64,000 bases of DNA from Mariniphaga sp963747515 (lineage in GTDB: Bacteria > Bacteroidota > Bacteroidia > Bacteroidales > Prolixibacteraceae), in assembly GCA_963747515.1 (NCBI GenBank), contig CAVVFN010000008.1, forward strand, positions 1 to 64,000, read 5' to 3'. How positions within the stretch are numbered: position 1 is the first letter of the stretch; each line of letters begins with the position of its first letter. Shown piece after piece: positions 28,300-37,828 of the stretch. Below the pieces are notes generated by a model. It was not told the DNA's origin. It saw only the letters and a program-made list of their open reading frames with translations, and ran no database searches. The position numbers and the translations under genes were made by a program.

Positions 28300-30060
28300 G
28301 GTTGAAAGGTGGTTCATTTTGTTTATAGTTCCTTCTTCGGTCTTCGGTCTTCGGTCTCCCAACTTCGGCCTTCGGTCTTCGGACGATATTGCAGGGTTTA
28401 TGGGGTTCATATTGTTTATGTGGTTCATTTTGTTTATGTGGTTTATGTTGTTCGGCCTAAACCTTTTGCCACCAAAACTCAAAAACACCAAATTTCACCA
28501 AACATACAACTCTTTACTTCGGTCTTCGGTCTCCGGTCTTCCAGCTTCCGTCTTCGGTCTTCGGACGATATTGCAGGGTTTATGGGGTTCATATTGTTTA
28601 TATTGTTTATGTGGTTCATTTTGTTTATGTGGTTTATGTTGTTCGGGCCTAAACCTTTTGCCACCAAAACTCAAAAACACCAAATTTCACCAAACATACA
28701 ACTCTTTACTTCGGTCTTCGGTCTCCGGTCTTCCAACTTCGGCCTTCGGTCTTCGGACGATATTGCAGGGTTTATGGGGTTCATATTGTTTATGTGGTTC
28801 ATTTTGTTTATGTGGTTTATGTTGTTCGGGCCTAAACCTTTTGCCACCAAAACTCAAAAACACCAAATTTCACCAAACATACAAATCTGTACTTCGGTCT
28901 TCGGTCTCCGGTCTTCCAGCTTCCGTCTTCGGTCTTCGGTCTTCCAGCTTCCGTCCTCTGTCTTCCGACGATATTGCAGGGTTTATGGGGTTCATTTTGT
29001 TTATGTTGTTTATGTTGTTTATGTGGTTTATGTTGTTCATTTTGTTTATGTTGTTCGGGCCTAAACCTTTTGCCACCAAAACTCAAAAACACCAAATTAC
29101 ACCAAACATACAAATCTTTACTTCGGTCTCCGGTCTTCCAGCTTCCGTCTTCGGTCTTCGGTCTTCGGTCTTCCAGCTTCCGTCCTCTGTCTTCCGACGA
29201 TATTGCAGGGTTTATGGGGTTCATATTGTTTATGTGGTTCATTTTGTTTATGTGGTTTATGTTGTTCGGGCCTAAACCTTTTGCCACCAAAACTCAAAAA
29301 CACCAAATTTCACCAAACATACAACTCTTTACTTCGGTCTCCGGTCTCCGGTCTTCCAGCTTCCGTCTTCGGTCTTCGGTCTTCGGTCTTCCAGCTTCCG
29401 TCTTCGGTCTTCCAACGATATTTCAGGGTTTATGGGGTTCATTTTGTTTATGTTGTTCGGGCCAAAACCTTTTGCCACCAAAACTCAAAAACACCAAATT
29501 TCACCAAACATACAACTCTTTACTTCGGTCTCCGGTCTCCGGTCTTCCAGCTTCCGTCTTCGGTCTTCGGTCTTCGGTCTTCGGTCTTCCGTCTTCGGTC
29601 TTCGGTCTTCGGTCTTCGGTCTTCGGTCTTCCAGCTTCCGTCTTCGGTCTTCCGACGATATTGCAGGGTTTATGGGTTCATATTGTTTATATTGTTTATG
29701 GGGTTCATTTTGTTTATGTTGTTCGGGCCTAAACCTTTTGCCACCAAAACTCAAAAACACCAAATTTCACCAAACATACAAATCTTTACTTCGGTCTCCG
29801 GTCTTCCGACTTCCTTCCGTCTCCGGTCTTCCGACTTCCTTCCGTCTCCGGTCTTCCGACTTCCTTCCGTCTCCGGTCTTCCGACTTCCTTCCGTCTCCG
29901 GTCTTCCGACTTCCTTCCGTCTTCCGTCTTCCGTCTTCGGTCTCCCGTCTCCCAGTCTCTCAGTCTCCTTTCTTCCGTCTCCTTTCTTCCAGCTTCCGTC
30001 TCCGATCTTCCGACTTCCGTCTTCCTTCTCCCTACTTCCAGCTTCTCTCTCTCGTCTTCC
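28300..30060 (+). repeat. Mosaic repeat array 3 with seven higher-order units
   Basis: Cores (GGGCCTAAACCTTTTGCCAC...CAAACATACAA) start near 28453, 28644, 28827, 29056, 29267, 29458 and 29724, i.e. spacing 183-266 bp. They are separated by CTTCGGT/CTTCCGT heptamers, GACGATATTGCAGGG and TTTATGTGG nonamers. From 29790 the array passes into a 28-bp subunit (CTTCCGACTTCCTTCCGTCT...) repeated five times, then heptamers to 30060. It runs into the 3' end of the Wzi-like gene. Confidence 0.95.
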
Positions 30061-31429
30061 ACTTCTTCGCTATCCAAAACTGCAGGCCGGCATTGGAGGA
30101 AACCGCATTTCCGGCATCGGCTGCTGTGGAAAGGCCCAGTTCAACGGGCAGTGCGGGGTTAACATACCGTAGTTCCAGCTTTGTGGAGAATTGCCGGCGA
30201 CGGGGTTTGTAAGGCGAAAAATAGTTTCCGGAATGGCTGACAAAGGTGAACATTCCCTTCCAAAGAAGGTGTGGGTTTAGCAAGCCTTTAATCCCCAGGT
30301 GACCTGCAACAAACCTGTTGGATTCGATTCCGGCGGAGATGCCGTCATGAATCCGCACAGGAAAGAAAAGAGGGGAACCCATTACCTGCCTGTGGTAGGT
30401 GAAGCCGCTCCGGTAAACGCCGTTGTTAAAATAATTGTCGGGTTCCTGACGATCCCATTGCCCCCGGATGCTTTGCTGGCGGGTGGAGGTGTATTCCGTC
30501 ACCACATCGGTGATGAAGTGCCGGCGGTTGTTAAAACGCAAGTACAGCCCCAGCAGGTTATCGTTGTAGTTGCGTCCGTTCATGCCCGACAAATCTTCAA
30601 AGGGATGGCTCAGGAAGAAGGAAGCCCCAAGCCGGGAAAACTGCCGGGTTGCCTTGAACTGGTATGTCCCCAGCTGGTTGCCTGCCACATTCATCCGGTC
30701 GGTTGGAGGGAACGAATCATCACCCGACGACCCGGTGATGTATTGAAGGTAAGCATTGAAGCGGGCAGGCATTTTCCCTATTTTTTCCACCGGTGAGGTT
30801 CCTCCCCACATCACATAATGCTCCAGCCCCCCCTCCAGCATCCATGTTTCCGCTACCGGCACACGCAAATAAAACGACTTATGGTGCAGCCGGGTGTCGA
30901 TCACAAACCGTTCATCGTTCAGCAGTCCTTCATCGTATTCGGCTTTAAACTGAAGCCGGTTTTGCAGGAATGGCACCGGCTTGTACCCCATTGTGGCAAG
31001 CCGCAGCCGGGGATACGGGCGGGCATTGCGGCTGCGGACGAGATTGCCGTTGGTGGAAGATAAACCTGCATCGTGCATGGGATCGTAAAACAGGCCTCCG
31101 GTAAGCTCCCAGCCTTTCCAGAATATGCCCCCAAATGCCCGGTTGAGCTGATAATAGTTTGTTTCGCCAATGGCAGCCACACCATTAACTCCCCAGGTAT
31201 AACCAAAAGCGGAACCGGAAGAAGGATTTAACCGGCCTATGTACAAGTCGGTAAGGTTCAGCAGTGAACCTCCGGCACGGACTTTCCCGTCGCTGTTGGC
31301 GGTAAACCAAAAGGGCAAAAGACTATCGGCGGCAGCAAAGGTGGTGTTCCTCACCGAAAAGTGAACCGGCTGCTGTGCAAAAGAAATGCCTGCAGACAGT
31401 AAGGCCGATAAATACAGAATTAATTTCAT
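30032..31429 (-). CDS. Capsule assembly Wzi-like outer-membrane protein
   Basis: Intact. I take MKLILYLSALLSAGISFAQQ (31429) as the start because it opens directly with a signal peptide cleaved after SFAQ; the ATG 21 bp upstream adds a useless N-terminus. About 465 residues of alternating aromatic/polar beta strands, with features of the capsule assembly Wzi family: LEGGLEHYVMWGGTSP, FLSHPFEDLSGMNGRNYNDN and GLYLRFNNRRHFITDVVTEY. It probably sits in the outer membrane and helps retain or export surface polysaccharide. The last eight codons (KTRERSWK) are encoded by the CTTCC-type repeat array, so the natural C-terminus at LQFWIAKKW has been extended by repeat sequence. Confidence 0.85.
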   Translation of the reverse strand: MKLILYLSALLSAGISFAQQPVHFSVRNTTFAAADSLLPFWFTANSDGKVRAGGSLLNLTDLYIGRLNPSSGSAFGYTWGVNGVAAIGETNYYQLNRAFGGIFWKGWELTGGLFYDPMHDAGLSSTNGNLVRSRNARPYPRLRLATMGYKPVPFLQNRLQFKAEYDEGLLNDERFVIDTRLHHKSFYLRVPVAETWMLEGGLEHYVMWGGTSPVEKIGKMPARFNAYLQYITGSSGDDSFPPTDRMNVAGNQLGTYQFKATRQFSRLGASFFLSHPFEDLSGMNGRNYNDNLLGLYLRFNNRRHFITDVVTEYTSTRQQSIRGQWDRQEPDNYFNNGVYRSGFTYHRQVMGSPLFFPVRIHDGISAGIESNRFVAGHLGIKGLLNPHLLWKGMFTFVSHSGNYFSPYKPRRRQFSTKLELRYVNPALPVELGLSTAADAGNAVSSNAGLQFWIAKKWKTRERSWK

Positions 31430-31479
31430 CAATAGGCTTAATGGGAGCAAAGGTAAGAAAGAAATTGTTTAAGGGTTCA

Positions 31480-32735
31480 CTGTTTATGAGTTCGAGAAGT
31501 TTGAAGAGGTTGAGGATTTTGAATGTTTTATTGTTTGATGTGGTTCATTTTGTTTATGTTGAAAGGTTCGAAAGGTTCGAAAGGTTTGAAAGGTTCGAAA
31601 GGTTTTGGTGTTTTAGTGTTTTAGTGTTTCAGTGTTGGGGGTTTATGTGGTTCATTTTGTTTATGTTGTTTAGGTTGAAAGGTTCGAAAGGTTTGAATTG
31701 TACGAAAGGTTTGAGGAGTTTGAAGAGTTTTAGTGTTTTAGTGTTGGGGGCTCAAGGGTTATGGGTTCGAGGAGTTCGAGGGGTTCGAGAAGTTCGAAAG
31801 GGTTAAGGAGTTTTAATGTTTGAAAGTTCCTTCTTCGGTCTTCGGTCTTCCAACTTCCGTCTTCCGTCTTCGGTCTTCCGACGATATTGCAGGGTTTATT
31901 GGGTTCATTTTGTTTATGTGGTTCATTTTGTTTATGTGGTTTAGGTTGAAAGGTTCGAAAGGTTTGAATTGTACGAAAGGTTTGAGGAGTTTGAAGAGTT
32001 TTAGTGTTTTAGTGTTGGGGGCTCAAGGGTTATGGGTTCGAGGAGTTCGAGGGGTTCGAGAAGTTCGAAGAGTTTAAGGAGTTTTAATGTTTGAAAGTTC
32101 CTTCTTCGGTCTTCGGTCTTCCAACTTCCTTCTTCGGTCTTCCGTCTTCCGTCTTCCCTCTTCGGTCTTCCGTCTTCGGTCTTCCGACGATATTGCAGGG
32201 TTTATTGGGTTCATTTTGTTTATGTGGTTCATTTTGTTTATGTGGTTTAGGTTGAAAGGTTCGAAAGGTTTGAATTGTACGAAAGGTTTGAGGAGTTTGA
32301 AGAGTTTTAGGGTTTTTGTGTTGGGGGCTCAAGGGTTATGGGTTCGAGGAGTTCGAAGAGTTTAAGGCGTTTTAATGTTTGAAAGTTCCTTCTTCAACTT
32401 CCGTCTTCGGTCTTCCGTCTTCAGTCTTCCGTCTTTCCTCTTCGGTCTTCGGTCTTCCAGCTTCCGTCTTCTGTCTTCGGTCTTCCAACGATATTTCAGG
32501 GTTTATGGGGTTCATTTTGTTTATGTTGAAAGGTTCGAAAGGTTCGAAAGGTTTGAAAAGTTTTGGTGTTTTAGTGTTTTGGTGTTTTGGTGTTGAGGGC
32601 TCAAGGGTTATGAGTTCGAAAGGGTTAAGGAGTTTTAATGTTTGAAAGTTCCTTCTTCGGTCTTCCGTCTTCCGTCTTCGGTCTTCCGTCTTCGGTCTTC
32701 CAACTTCCGTCTTCCGTCTTCCGTCTTCCGCTGCC
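31480..32735 (+). repeat. Mosaic repeat array 4
   Basis: Here a different higher-order unit of about 255-260 bp repeats: GGTTCGAAAGGTTTGAATTG, TTTTAGTGTTTTAGTGTTGG, GGGCTCAAGGGTTATGGGTT, GTTCGAGGAGTTCGAGGGGT, then TTTGAAAGTTCCTTCTTCGG heptamers, GACGATATTGCAGGG and TTTATGTGG nonamers. Four successive units (about 31.6, 31.9, 32.2 and 32.5 kb). The constant CCTAAACC core of arrays 2 and 3 is absent. Confidence 0.95.
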
Positions 32736-32742
32736 TGCACTA

Positions 32743-35409
32743 CTAATTTAAAAGCTGTTTTATCTTATTCAGCAACAGGTGGGTATTGATGGGTTTTGAA
32801 ATGTAATCGTTGCAACCCGCCTCCAGAAGCATTTTCTTTTCATCGACCAGTACCAATGCCGTCTGGGCAATAATCGGTACGTGTGCATTGAATTGCCTGA
32901 TTATAGAGGTTGCCTCTATTCCATTCATTCCGGGCATTTTCATATCCATAAGAACAAGAGCTATGTCGGGGTTATCCATAAGCATTTGAACAGCACCCTT
33001 TCCCGACTGTGTTTTTAAAATTCGTGCACCCGAATATTTTAACGAAGATTCAAGAAGGAGGCTGCTGTAGTAATCGTCCTCGGCGATGAGTATTTTCCGG
33101 CCCGATAAAAAATCATCTTCTGAAATCTTCACCGGAGCGAAACCGCCCTTCGCCGTTTTTTCAGATTCATGCGCAATGGTAAAGGAAAAGGTGCTCCCTT
33201 CGTTTTTGATGCTTGTGAATCCAATTTTTCCTCCCAGCTTTTCCACATAAGCTTTAGAAATGGACAATCCAAGGCCCGATCCCTCATGCCTGCGGTTCAA
33301 ACCCATATCGGCCTGAATAAAGGGTTCGAAAACATTTACCAACGGGTTTTCCGGAATTCCCAAACCCGTATCTTTTATGTAAAACTGAATAAACTCCTCC
33401 TTCACTTCCGCACCAAATTCCACCGTTCCGTTTTCGGTGAATTTCAGGGCATTGTTTAACAGGTGATACAGAATGCGTTCAAGTTTATTTTTATCGGTTT
33501 GGATCAAACGTCTTTCTTCGCTGCAATTCATTTTAAGAACTATATTTTTCCTGTCGGCTTCCGGCCTGAAAAGGGTATACATTTGATGCATCAGTTCGGG
33601 CAAATCGGTTTCCTCTTTATTTATTTCCAACTCACCAACCTCAATAAATGAACACTCCATAATATCGTCAATGGTATTTAATAAGCGGTTTCCACTTTCG
33701 GTAACCATGAAGGTGTATTCCTCCTTTTCCTTAACGGAGAGATCTTCCTCTTTCAGCAGGTTAATAAACCCCAGAATGCCATTCATCGGTGTGCGGATTT
33801 CGTGGCTCATGTTTGCCAGGAATGCCGATTTTAACCGGCTGCTTTCTTCTGCTTTTTCTTTTGCTTTCCACAGTTCCTGTTCCCTGATTTTTCTCTCGGT
33901 TATATCGAAAAAAGAAGCCTGCATACATATCGGCTTATCCTTATGGTTTGTAACCAGGCTTGCCTGAACAAGAACATCAAAAACAGATCCATCGGAACGG
34001 ATACCCTTCATTTCTCCTTCCCATCTGCCGTTTGCACTTATTGCAGCGACTACTTTACCCGGCTCCTCGTTCGATTCCCAAAAGTCGAAGACACTTTTAT
34101 TCAATACTTCTTCCGGATGCTGGTATCTCCAGTATTTTAAAAAGGTTGGATTGGCATAGGTAATTTTTCCGTTCAGATCGGCCATGGCTTTTCCAATCTG
34201 CGACAATTCTATCGTACGGCTCTTTATGGTAAGTTCGGTTTCAATTTTCTGACGGTTCAGCAAGCTCACAACAATAAACGCCAGGGACTGCAAAACTTCA
34301 ACATCATCCACATGCCACTTTTTTGCTTTTCTGCATTCCGCAAAACCGATAAAACCCTGAAACTTATCGTTGAGTATCAAAGGCACTGCCAGAATGGAAA
34401 GAATAGCCTGAAGACGAAGGGCATTTTTTGTTTGTTCGTCGGGGATTTCCTCAACATTTTTATATTTAATAACCTTTCCTTGTTTAAGTTTATCGAAAAA
34501 CCACAGGAATTCAGCGATGGAAAGTTGTTGAAGGTGGTCAAACCGGGAAAGGACATTTTTAGCATTCCATTCAAACCGGTTATTTATCCTGTCATTCTGA
34601 GGATCGTAACCGAAAACGTAAACCCTGCTGACATCCATTGCCAATCCCGTCTTTTTAATTATCTTGTTTATAATGACATGAATATCGGAATCGCCAACTG
34701 CCTTTCGCGATATCCCGGAAAGCAATTTTTCTACGGCTAATCGTTTTTCAACAAATTCTCTTGCCTTAACTTTCTCATCAATGTTTCGTGTTATTCCGCT
34801 CAATCCTACCGGACAACCTGCCTTGTCTCTGACCATGGAAATATTCATTTCAACCCAAACCGAGCTTCCATCAGCACGAAAAAATTCCATCTCCAGAATT
34901 TTTGACCTTTTCCTGTCGGAGTCATAGATTTTATCTTTTTCAAGTTCTTCGTGCAGAAGCGATTTTAAGTTTTCAATATGTTTCGGGGGAGTTTTTTCTG
35001 CAAGAGACATCTTCAGCCGATCGGAAACTTTCCAGCCAAACATTTTTTCAACCGAAGGGCTTATGTAGATTAAATTAAAATTCAGATCGGATAACCACAC
35101 CACATCTGAAGTATTCTCAGCCAACAACCTGTATTTTTCTTCATTTTGTGTGGCAACTATGTGCGTCTGCCTCAATTGCCGTGCTTGTTTTTTGTATTGA
35201 TTTATCAAATAAAAAAAAAGAAAGCCTCCGGTTAATAACGACAGGAAAAGGCCCGAAATCAGATACTGGTGAAACTCAAAAGAAAAAGATTCTCCTGCAG
35301 GTAATGCGGCCGATACAATCAATAGTACAAGAAAAATAAAAAAAACACTTCTGCCGTAATTGGTTATTTTAACAAGAGAATTGCCGTTTAAACTTTTAGG
35401 TTTATCCAC
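32743..35409 (-). CDS. Hybrid sensor histidine kinase (PAS-GAF-PAS-HisKA-HATPase-REC)
   Basis: Intact 888-residue ORF. Two membrane helices at about 21-36 and 49-68 enclose a very short outer loop. A PAS/PAC domain lies at 92-212 (NEEKYRLLAENTSDVVWLSD), a GAF-like domain at 225-385, and a second PAS at 398-505. The HisKA H-box FLANMSHEIRTPMNGILGF has the phospho-acceptor H536. HATPase N/G boxes are NNALKFTENG, DTGLGIP and GSGLGLSI (652-717), and the receiver domain at 772-886 has D822 in VLMDMKMPG and K872. Sensing is probably cytoplasmic through PAS/GAF. No output domain or adjacent response regulator is seen; repeats lie on both sides. Confidence 0.95.
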   Translation of the reverse strand: MDKPKSLNGNSLVKITNYGRSVFFIFLVLLIVSAALPAGESFSFEFHQYLISGLFLSLLTGGFLFFYLINQYKKQARQLRQTHIVATQNEEKYRLLAENTSDVVWLSDLNFNLIYISPSVEKMFGWKVSDRLKMSLAEKTPPKHIENLKSLLHEELEKDKIYDSDRKRSKILEMEFFRADGSSVWVEMNISMVRDKAGCPVGLSGITRNIDEKVKAREFVEKRLAVEKLLSGISRKAVGDSDIHVIINKIIKKTGLAMDVSRVYVFGYDPQNDRINNRFEWNAKNVLSRFDHLQQLSIAEFLWFFDKLKQGKVIKYKNVEEIPDEQTKNALRLQAILSILAVPLILNDKFQGFIGFAECRKAKKWHVDDVEVLQSLAFIVVSLLNRQKIETELTIKSRTIELSQIGKAMADLNGKITYANPTFLKYWRYQHPEEVLNKSVFDFWESNEEPGKVVAAISANGRWEGEMKGIRSDGSVFDVLVQASLVTNHKDKPICMQASFFDITERKIREQELWKAKEKAEESSRLKSAFLANMSHEIRTPMNGILGFINLLKEEDLSVKEKEEYTFMVTESGNRLLNTIDDIMECSFIEVGELEINKEETDLPELMHQMYTLFRPEADRKNIVLKMNCSEERRLIQTDKNKLERILYHLLNNALKFTENGTVEFGAEVKEEFIQFYIKDTGLGIPENPLVNVFEPFIQADMGLNRRHEGSGLGLSISKAYVEKLGGKIGFTSIKNEGSTFSFTIAHESEKTAKGGFAPVKISEDDFLSGRKILIAEDDYYSSLLLESSLKYSGARILKTQSGKGAVQMLMDNPDIALVLMDMKMPGMNGIEATSIIRQFNAHVPIIAQTALVLVDEKKMLLEAGCNDYISKPINTHLLLNKIKQLLN

Positions 35410-35637
35410 CTGGATTTATTTTTTTTATTTGAAAGCTGTTAGCCAATCAAATGGGTTTTGTATCTCATTCGGTTTGTAAAATCGGGGATGAAAATAGATA
35501 ATTTTGTCTTTATTAAAAACAATAAAACAAACGCACGAACAAAAAATTTCGTGCCGAAACAAAGAACGCTTTAAGCTTCAGCCGGTTTGCCTTCTTTTTT
35601 TTTTTATTTTATTTCACACAAAAAATTTGTGAAATTT
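35410..35637. other. Upstream region of the histidine kinase
   Basis: AT-rich 230 bp with poly-T and poly-A runs. It should hold the kinase promoter; no clear TAnnTTTG/TTTG pair was identified on the minus strand. No gene seen. Confidence 0.4.
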
Positions 35638-36590
35638 TCGAAGAGTTTTAGGAGTTTTAGGGGTTTAGGGGTTTAGTGTTGAGGGCTTATGGGGTTCATA
35701 TTGTTTATTTGGTTCATTTTGTTTATGTTGTTAGGTTGAAGGGTTTGAAAGGTTCGAAAGGTTTGAAGAGTTTTAGTGTTTTAGTGTTGGGGGCTCAAGG
35801 GTTATGGGTTCGAGGAGTTCGAGGGGTTCGAGAAGTTCGAAGAGTTTAAGGAGTTTTAATGTTTGAAAGTTCCTTCTGCGGTCTTCGGTATTCCGACTTC
35901 CGTCTTCCGTCTTCGGTCTTCGGTCTTCCATCTTCCATCTTCCGTCTTCCGTCTTCCGACGATATTGCAGGGCTTATGGGGTTCATATTGTTTATTTGGT
36001 TCATTTTGTTTATGTTGTTAGGTTGAAGGGTTCGAAAGGTTCGAAAGGTTTGAAGAGTTTTAGTGTTTTAGTGTTGGGGGCTCAAGGGTTATGGGTTCGA
36101 GGAGTTCGAGGGGTTCGAGAAGTTCGAAGAGTTTAAGGAGTTTTAATGTTTGAAAGTTCCTTCTGCGGTCTTCGGTATTCCGACTTCCGTCTTCCGTCTT
36201 CGGTCTTCCAACTTCCGTCTTCCATCTTCCGTCTTCCGTCTTCCGACGATATTGCAGGGCTTATGGGGTTCATATTGTTTATTTGGTTCATTTTGTTTAT
36301 GTTGTTAGGTTGAAGGGTTCTAAAGGTTCTAAAGGTTCTAAAGGTTTGAAGAGTTTTAGTGTTTGAGGGTTTTAGGGTTTTAGTGTTGCACACAGAATTT
36401 TTTTTACTACACCAGCTTCAGGGATTCCATCCTTATTTGCAGCAACATAGAAGGATGGAATCCACCGCTCATCTTTCGGTCTTCGGTCTTCGGTCTTCGG
36501 TCTCCCAACTATTGCCGTTCGGCTTTAGTCAACGAATAGAGGAGTTTGAAAGGTTCGAAGAGTTCGAAAGTTTGAGGGGTTATGGTTCAT
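35638..36590 (+). repeat. Mosaic repeat array 5
   Basis: Two long near-identical units of about 305 bp (from about 35.69 and 35.98 kb) contain TTTATTTGGTTCATTTTGTT, GGTTGAAGGGTTCGAAAGGT, TTTTAGTG, GGGCTCAAGGGTTATGGG, GTTCGAGG stretches, TTTGAAAGTTCCTTCTGCGG, heptamers and GACGATATTGCAGGG. A partial third unit follows, then scattered heptamers and GAAGAGTTCGAAAG to 36590. Confidence 0.9.
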
Positions 36591-36655
36591 GGAATGAACA
36601 TTTTCAATTTAAAACCATTTAAACAGAGGGTTCAGCTTCATTTAATTCAAATCGC

Positions 36656-37309
36656 ATGGACATTTTAAATTACCTCAAAACCTGGCGGGACACCAAAAAA
36701 GCGCATTATTTAATCCTGGCGCTTGTTGTTGTTTTTCTTGCCTTAACGGCTTTTGTCTATTTTTTACCGACTTCTGTTGTAGACATTGAATTTTCGGAAG
36801 AGGTGCAGGAGCATATGAACCCGCTGCTGGATTTTACAATGAAAGCCATCAGTTGGTTTGGGAGAACCTGGATTTCGGCAGGCATGGCGGCACTGGTGGC
36901 ACTGATCTTTTATTTGTTCCACTTAAAAAAGGAAGCCCTTTTTGTGGTATTTACCCTGCTGGTCAGCCTGGTAAATACCGGGATTAAACTTTTAATCAGC
37001 AGGCCGCGCCCTGCTGCCGATTTGGTTACCGTTGTGCTGGAAGCACAGCACAAGAGTTTTCCCAGCGGACATGTTTCTTTTTATGTGGTATTTTTTGGAT
37101 TCCTGGTATTTCTGATGCTCCGGCATCGCGGCATTCCAAAATTCATCCGCTATTTTGTGGTTGTTTTTTCATTACTGCTTATTTTTTCTGTGCCCTTTTC
37201 GCGGGTTTACCTGGGTGTTCACTGGTTTACCGACGTAACCGGCGGATTTATTCTGGGACTGATCTTTCTTTACGGGTTGATTCGGGTATTTTTGAAATTC
37301 AAAAAATAA
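36656..37309 (+). CDS. PAP2-superfamily membrane phosphatase
   Basis: Intact 217-residue ORF with five or six membrane helices. The three phosphatase motifs are clear: K111-LLISRPRP, S136-adjacent PSGH (136-139) and SRVYLGVHWFTD with R183, H189 and D193. Family members dephosphorylate lipid phosphates such as undecaprenyl pyrophosphate or phosphatidylglycerophosphate in the membrane. The polysaccharide genes in the window make an undecaprenyl-pyrophosphate role attractive but unproven. Single-gene plus-strand unit following repeat array 5. Confidence 0.9.
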   Translation: MDILNYLKTWRDTKKAHYLILALVVVFLALTAFVYFLPTSVVDIEFSEEVQEHMNPLLDFTMKAISWFGRTWISAGMAALVALIFYLFHLKKEALFVVFTLLVSLVNTGIKLLISRPRPAADLVTVVLEAQHKSFPSGHVSFYVVFFGFLVFLMLRHRGIPKFIRYFVVVFSLLLIFSVPFSRVYLGVHWFTDVTGGFILGLIFLYGLIRVFLKFKK

Positions 37310-37577
37310 AATCAAAATTAGCCGGGCTCCGCTTCATTCACCGGTAAAAGGCGTTTGCAAGCAGAAGTTCGCTTCTCTGACAAAAACCAGGGAGCCGGAT
37401 ATTTTCCTGAAAATACCCGGCCCTTTACAACTTCTTTCAGCTCATTCCGTGTTTCCAGCCAATAGATACCAGCCACCAGTTCATGGGATATAGGTAAAAA
37501 GGGCACCGGTCAGTAAACCTAAAGCGCTGTATCCCAAGAATATGAATGTGCCGGGGTCGGGGGGGGGGATTAATTCT
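37310..37577. other. Intergenic region between PAP2 and SHOCT genes
   Basis: No gene recognised. It contains an inverted repeat CCGGaTATTTTC-CT-GAAAATAcCCGG at about 37395-37420 and an 11-G run near 37558-37568. It lies between convergent genes, so hairpins here may terminate either transcript. Confidence 0.45.
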
Positions 37578-37799
37578 TTATTCGGCCAACTTTTTTTTGC
37601 GTTCTTCATACTCCTCTTTATCGATTTCTCCACGGGCATACCGTTCTTTTAATATGTCGAGAGCCGATTTGGCCGTACCCGGATTCTTGTTTTGACCGGC
37701 AACTTTTAAAACTATCCAGACTACAACCACAAGGAATATGAGGCCAATGATCCACCACCAGCCCATTCCCATTCCGTATCCTCCATATCCATCCATCAT
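37578..37799 (-). CDS. SHOCT domain-containing small membrane protein
   Basis: Intact 73-residue ORF. A Gly/Met-rich N-terminus (MMDGYGGYGMGMGWWW) is followed by one membrane helix (IIGLIFLVVVVWIVLKVAG). The C-terminal SHOCT motif is ALDILKERYARGEIDKEEYE. Such proteins are frequent next to copper and other metal-handling genes. It is the last gene of the minus-strand run from 41798, 29 bp after the Spy-like gene. Confidence 0.9.
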   Translation of the reverse strand: MMDGYGGYGMGMGWWWIIGLIFLVVVVWIVLKVAGQNKNPGTAKSALDILKERYARGEIDKEEYEERKKKLAE

Positions 37800-37828
37800 A
37801 GAAAACTCCTTTCTTTTTTAAGGGTTAA

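Noticed and set aside
28214..29275. Long ORFs within the arrays (for example 28214-29275, 25279-26085, 29203-30162 on plus; 28832-29290 and 29485-29763 on minus)
   Set aside because: Repeat units of 7, 8 and 9 bp without stop codons keep many frames open on both strands. The products are pure LFMWFILF or RRKTEDRRPKTED strings, without ribosome-binding sites.
25000..30000. Diversity-generating retroelement variable repeats
   Set aside because: No reverse transcriptase, and no adenine-specific substitution pattern between copies; differences are in unit number.
24840..30060. CRISPR array
   Set aside because: The conserved core recurs, but the intervening sequence is itself repetitive heptamer/nonamer DNA of variable length rather than unique spacers, and no cas gene is present.
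32743..35409. One-component regulator of polysaccharide utilisation (HTCS)
   Set aside because: The hybrid kinase has no periplasmic Reg_prop/Y_Y_Y sensor and no AraC output domain after the receiver.
37318..37506. Minus-strand 62-codon ORF after the PAP2 gene
   Set aside because: It spans an inverted repeat between convergent genes and has no family resemblance.
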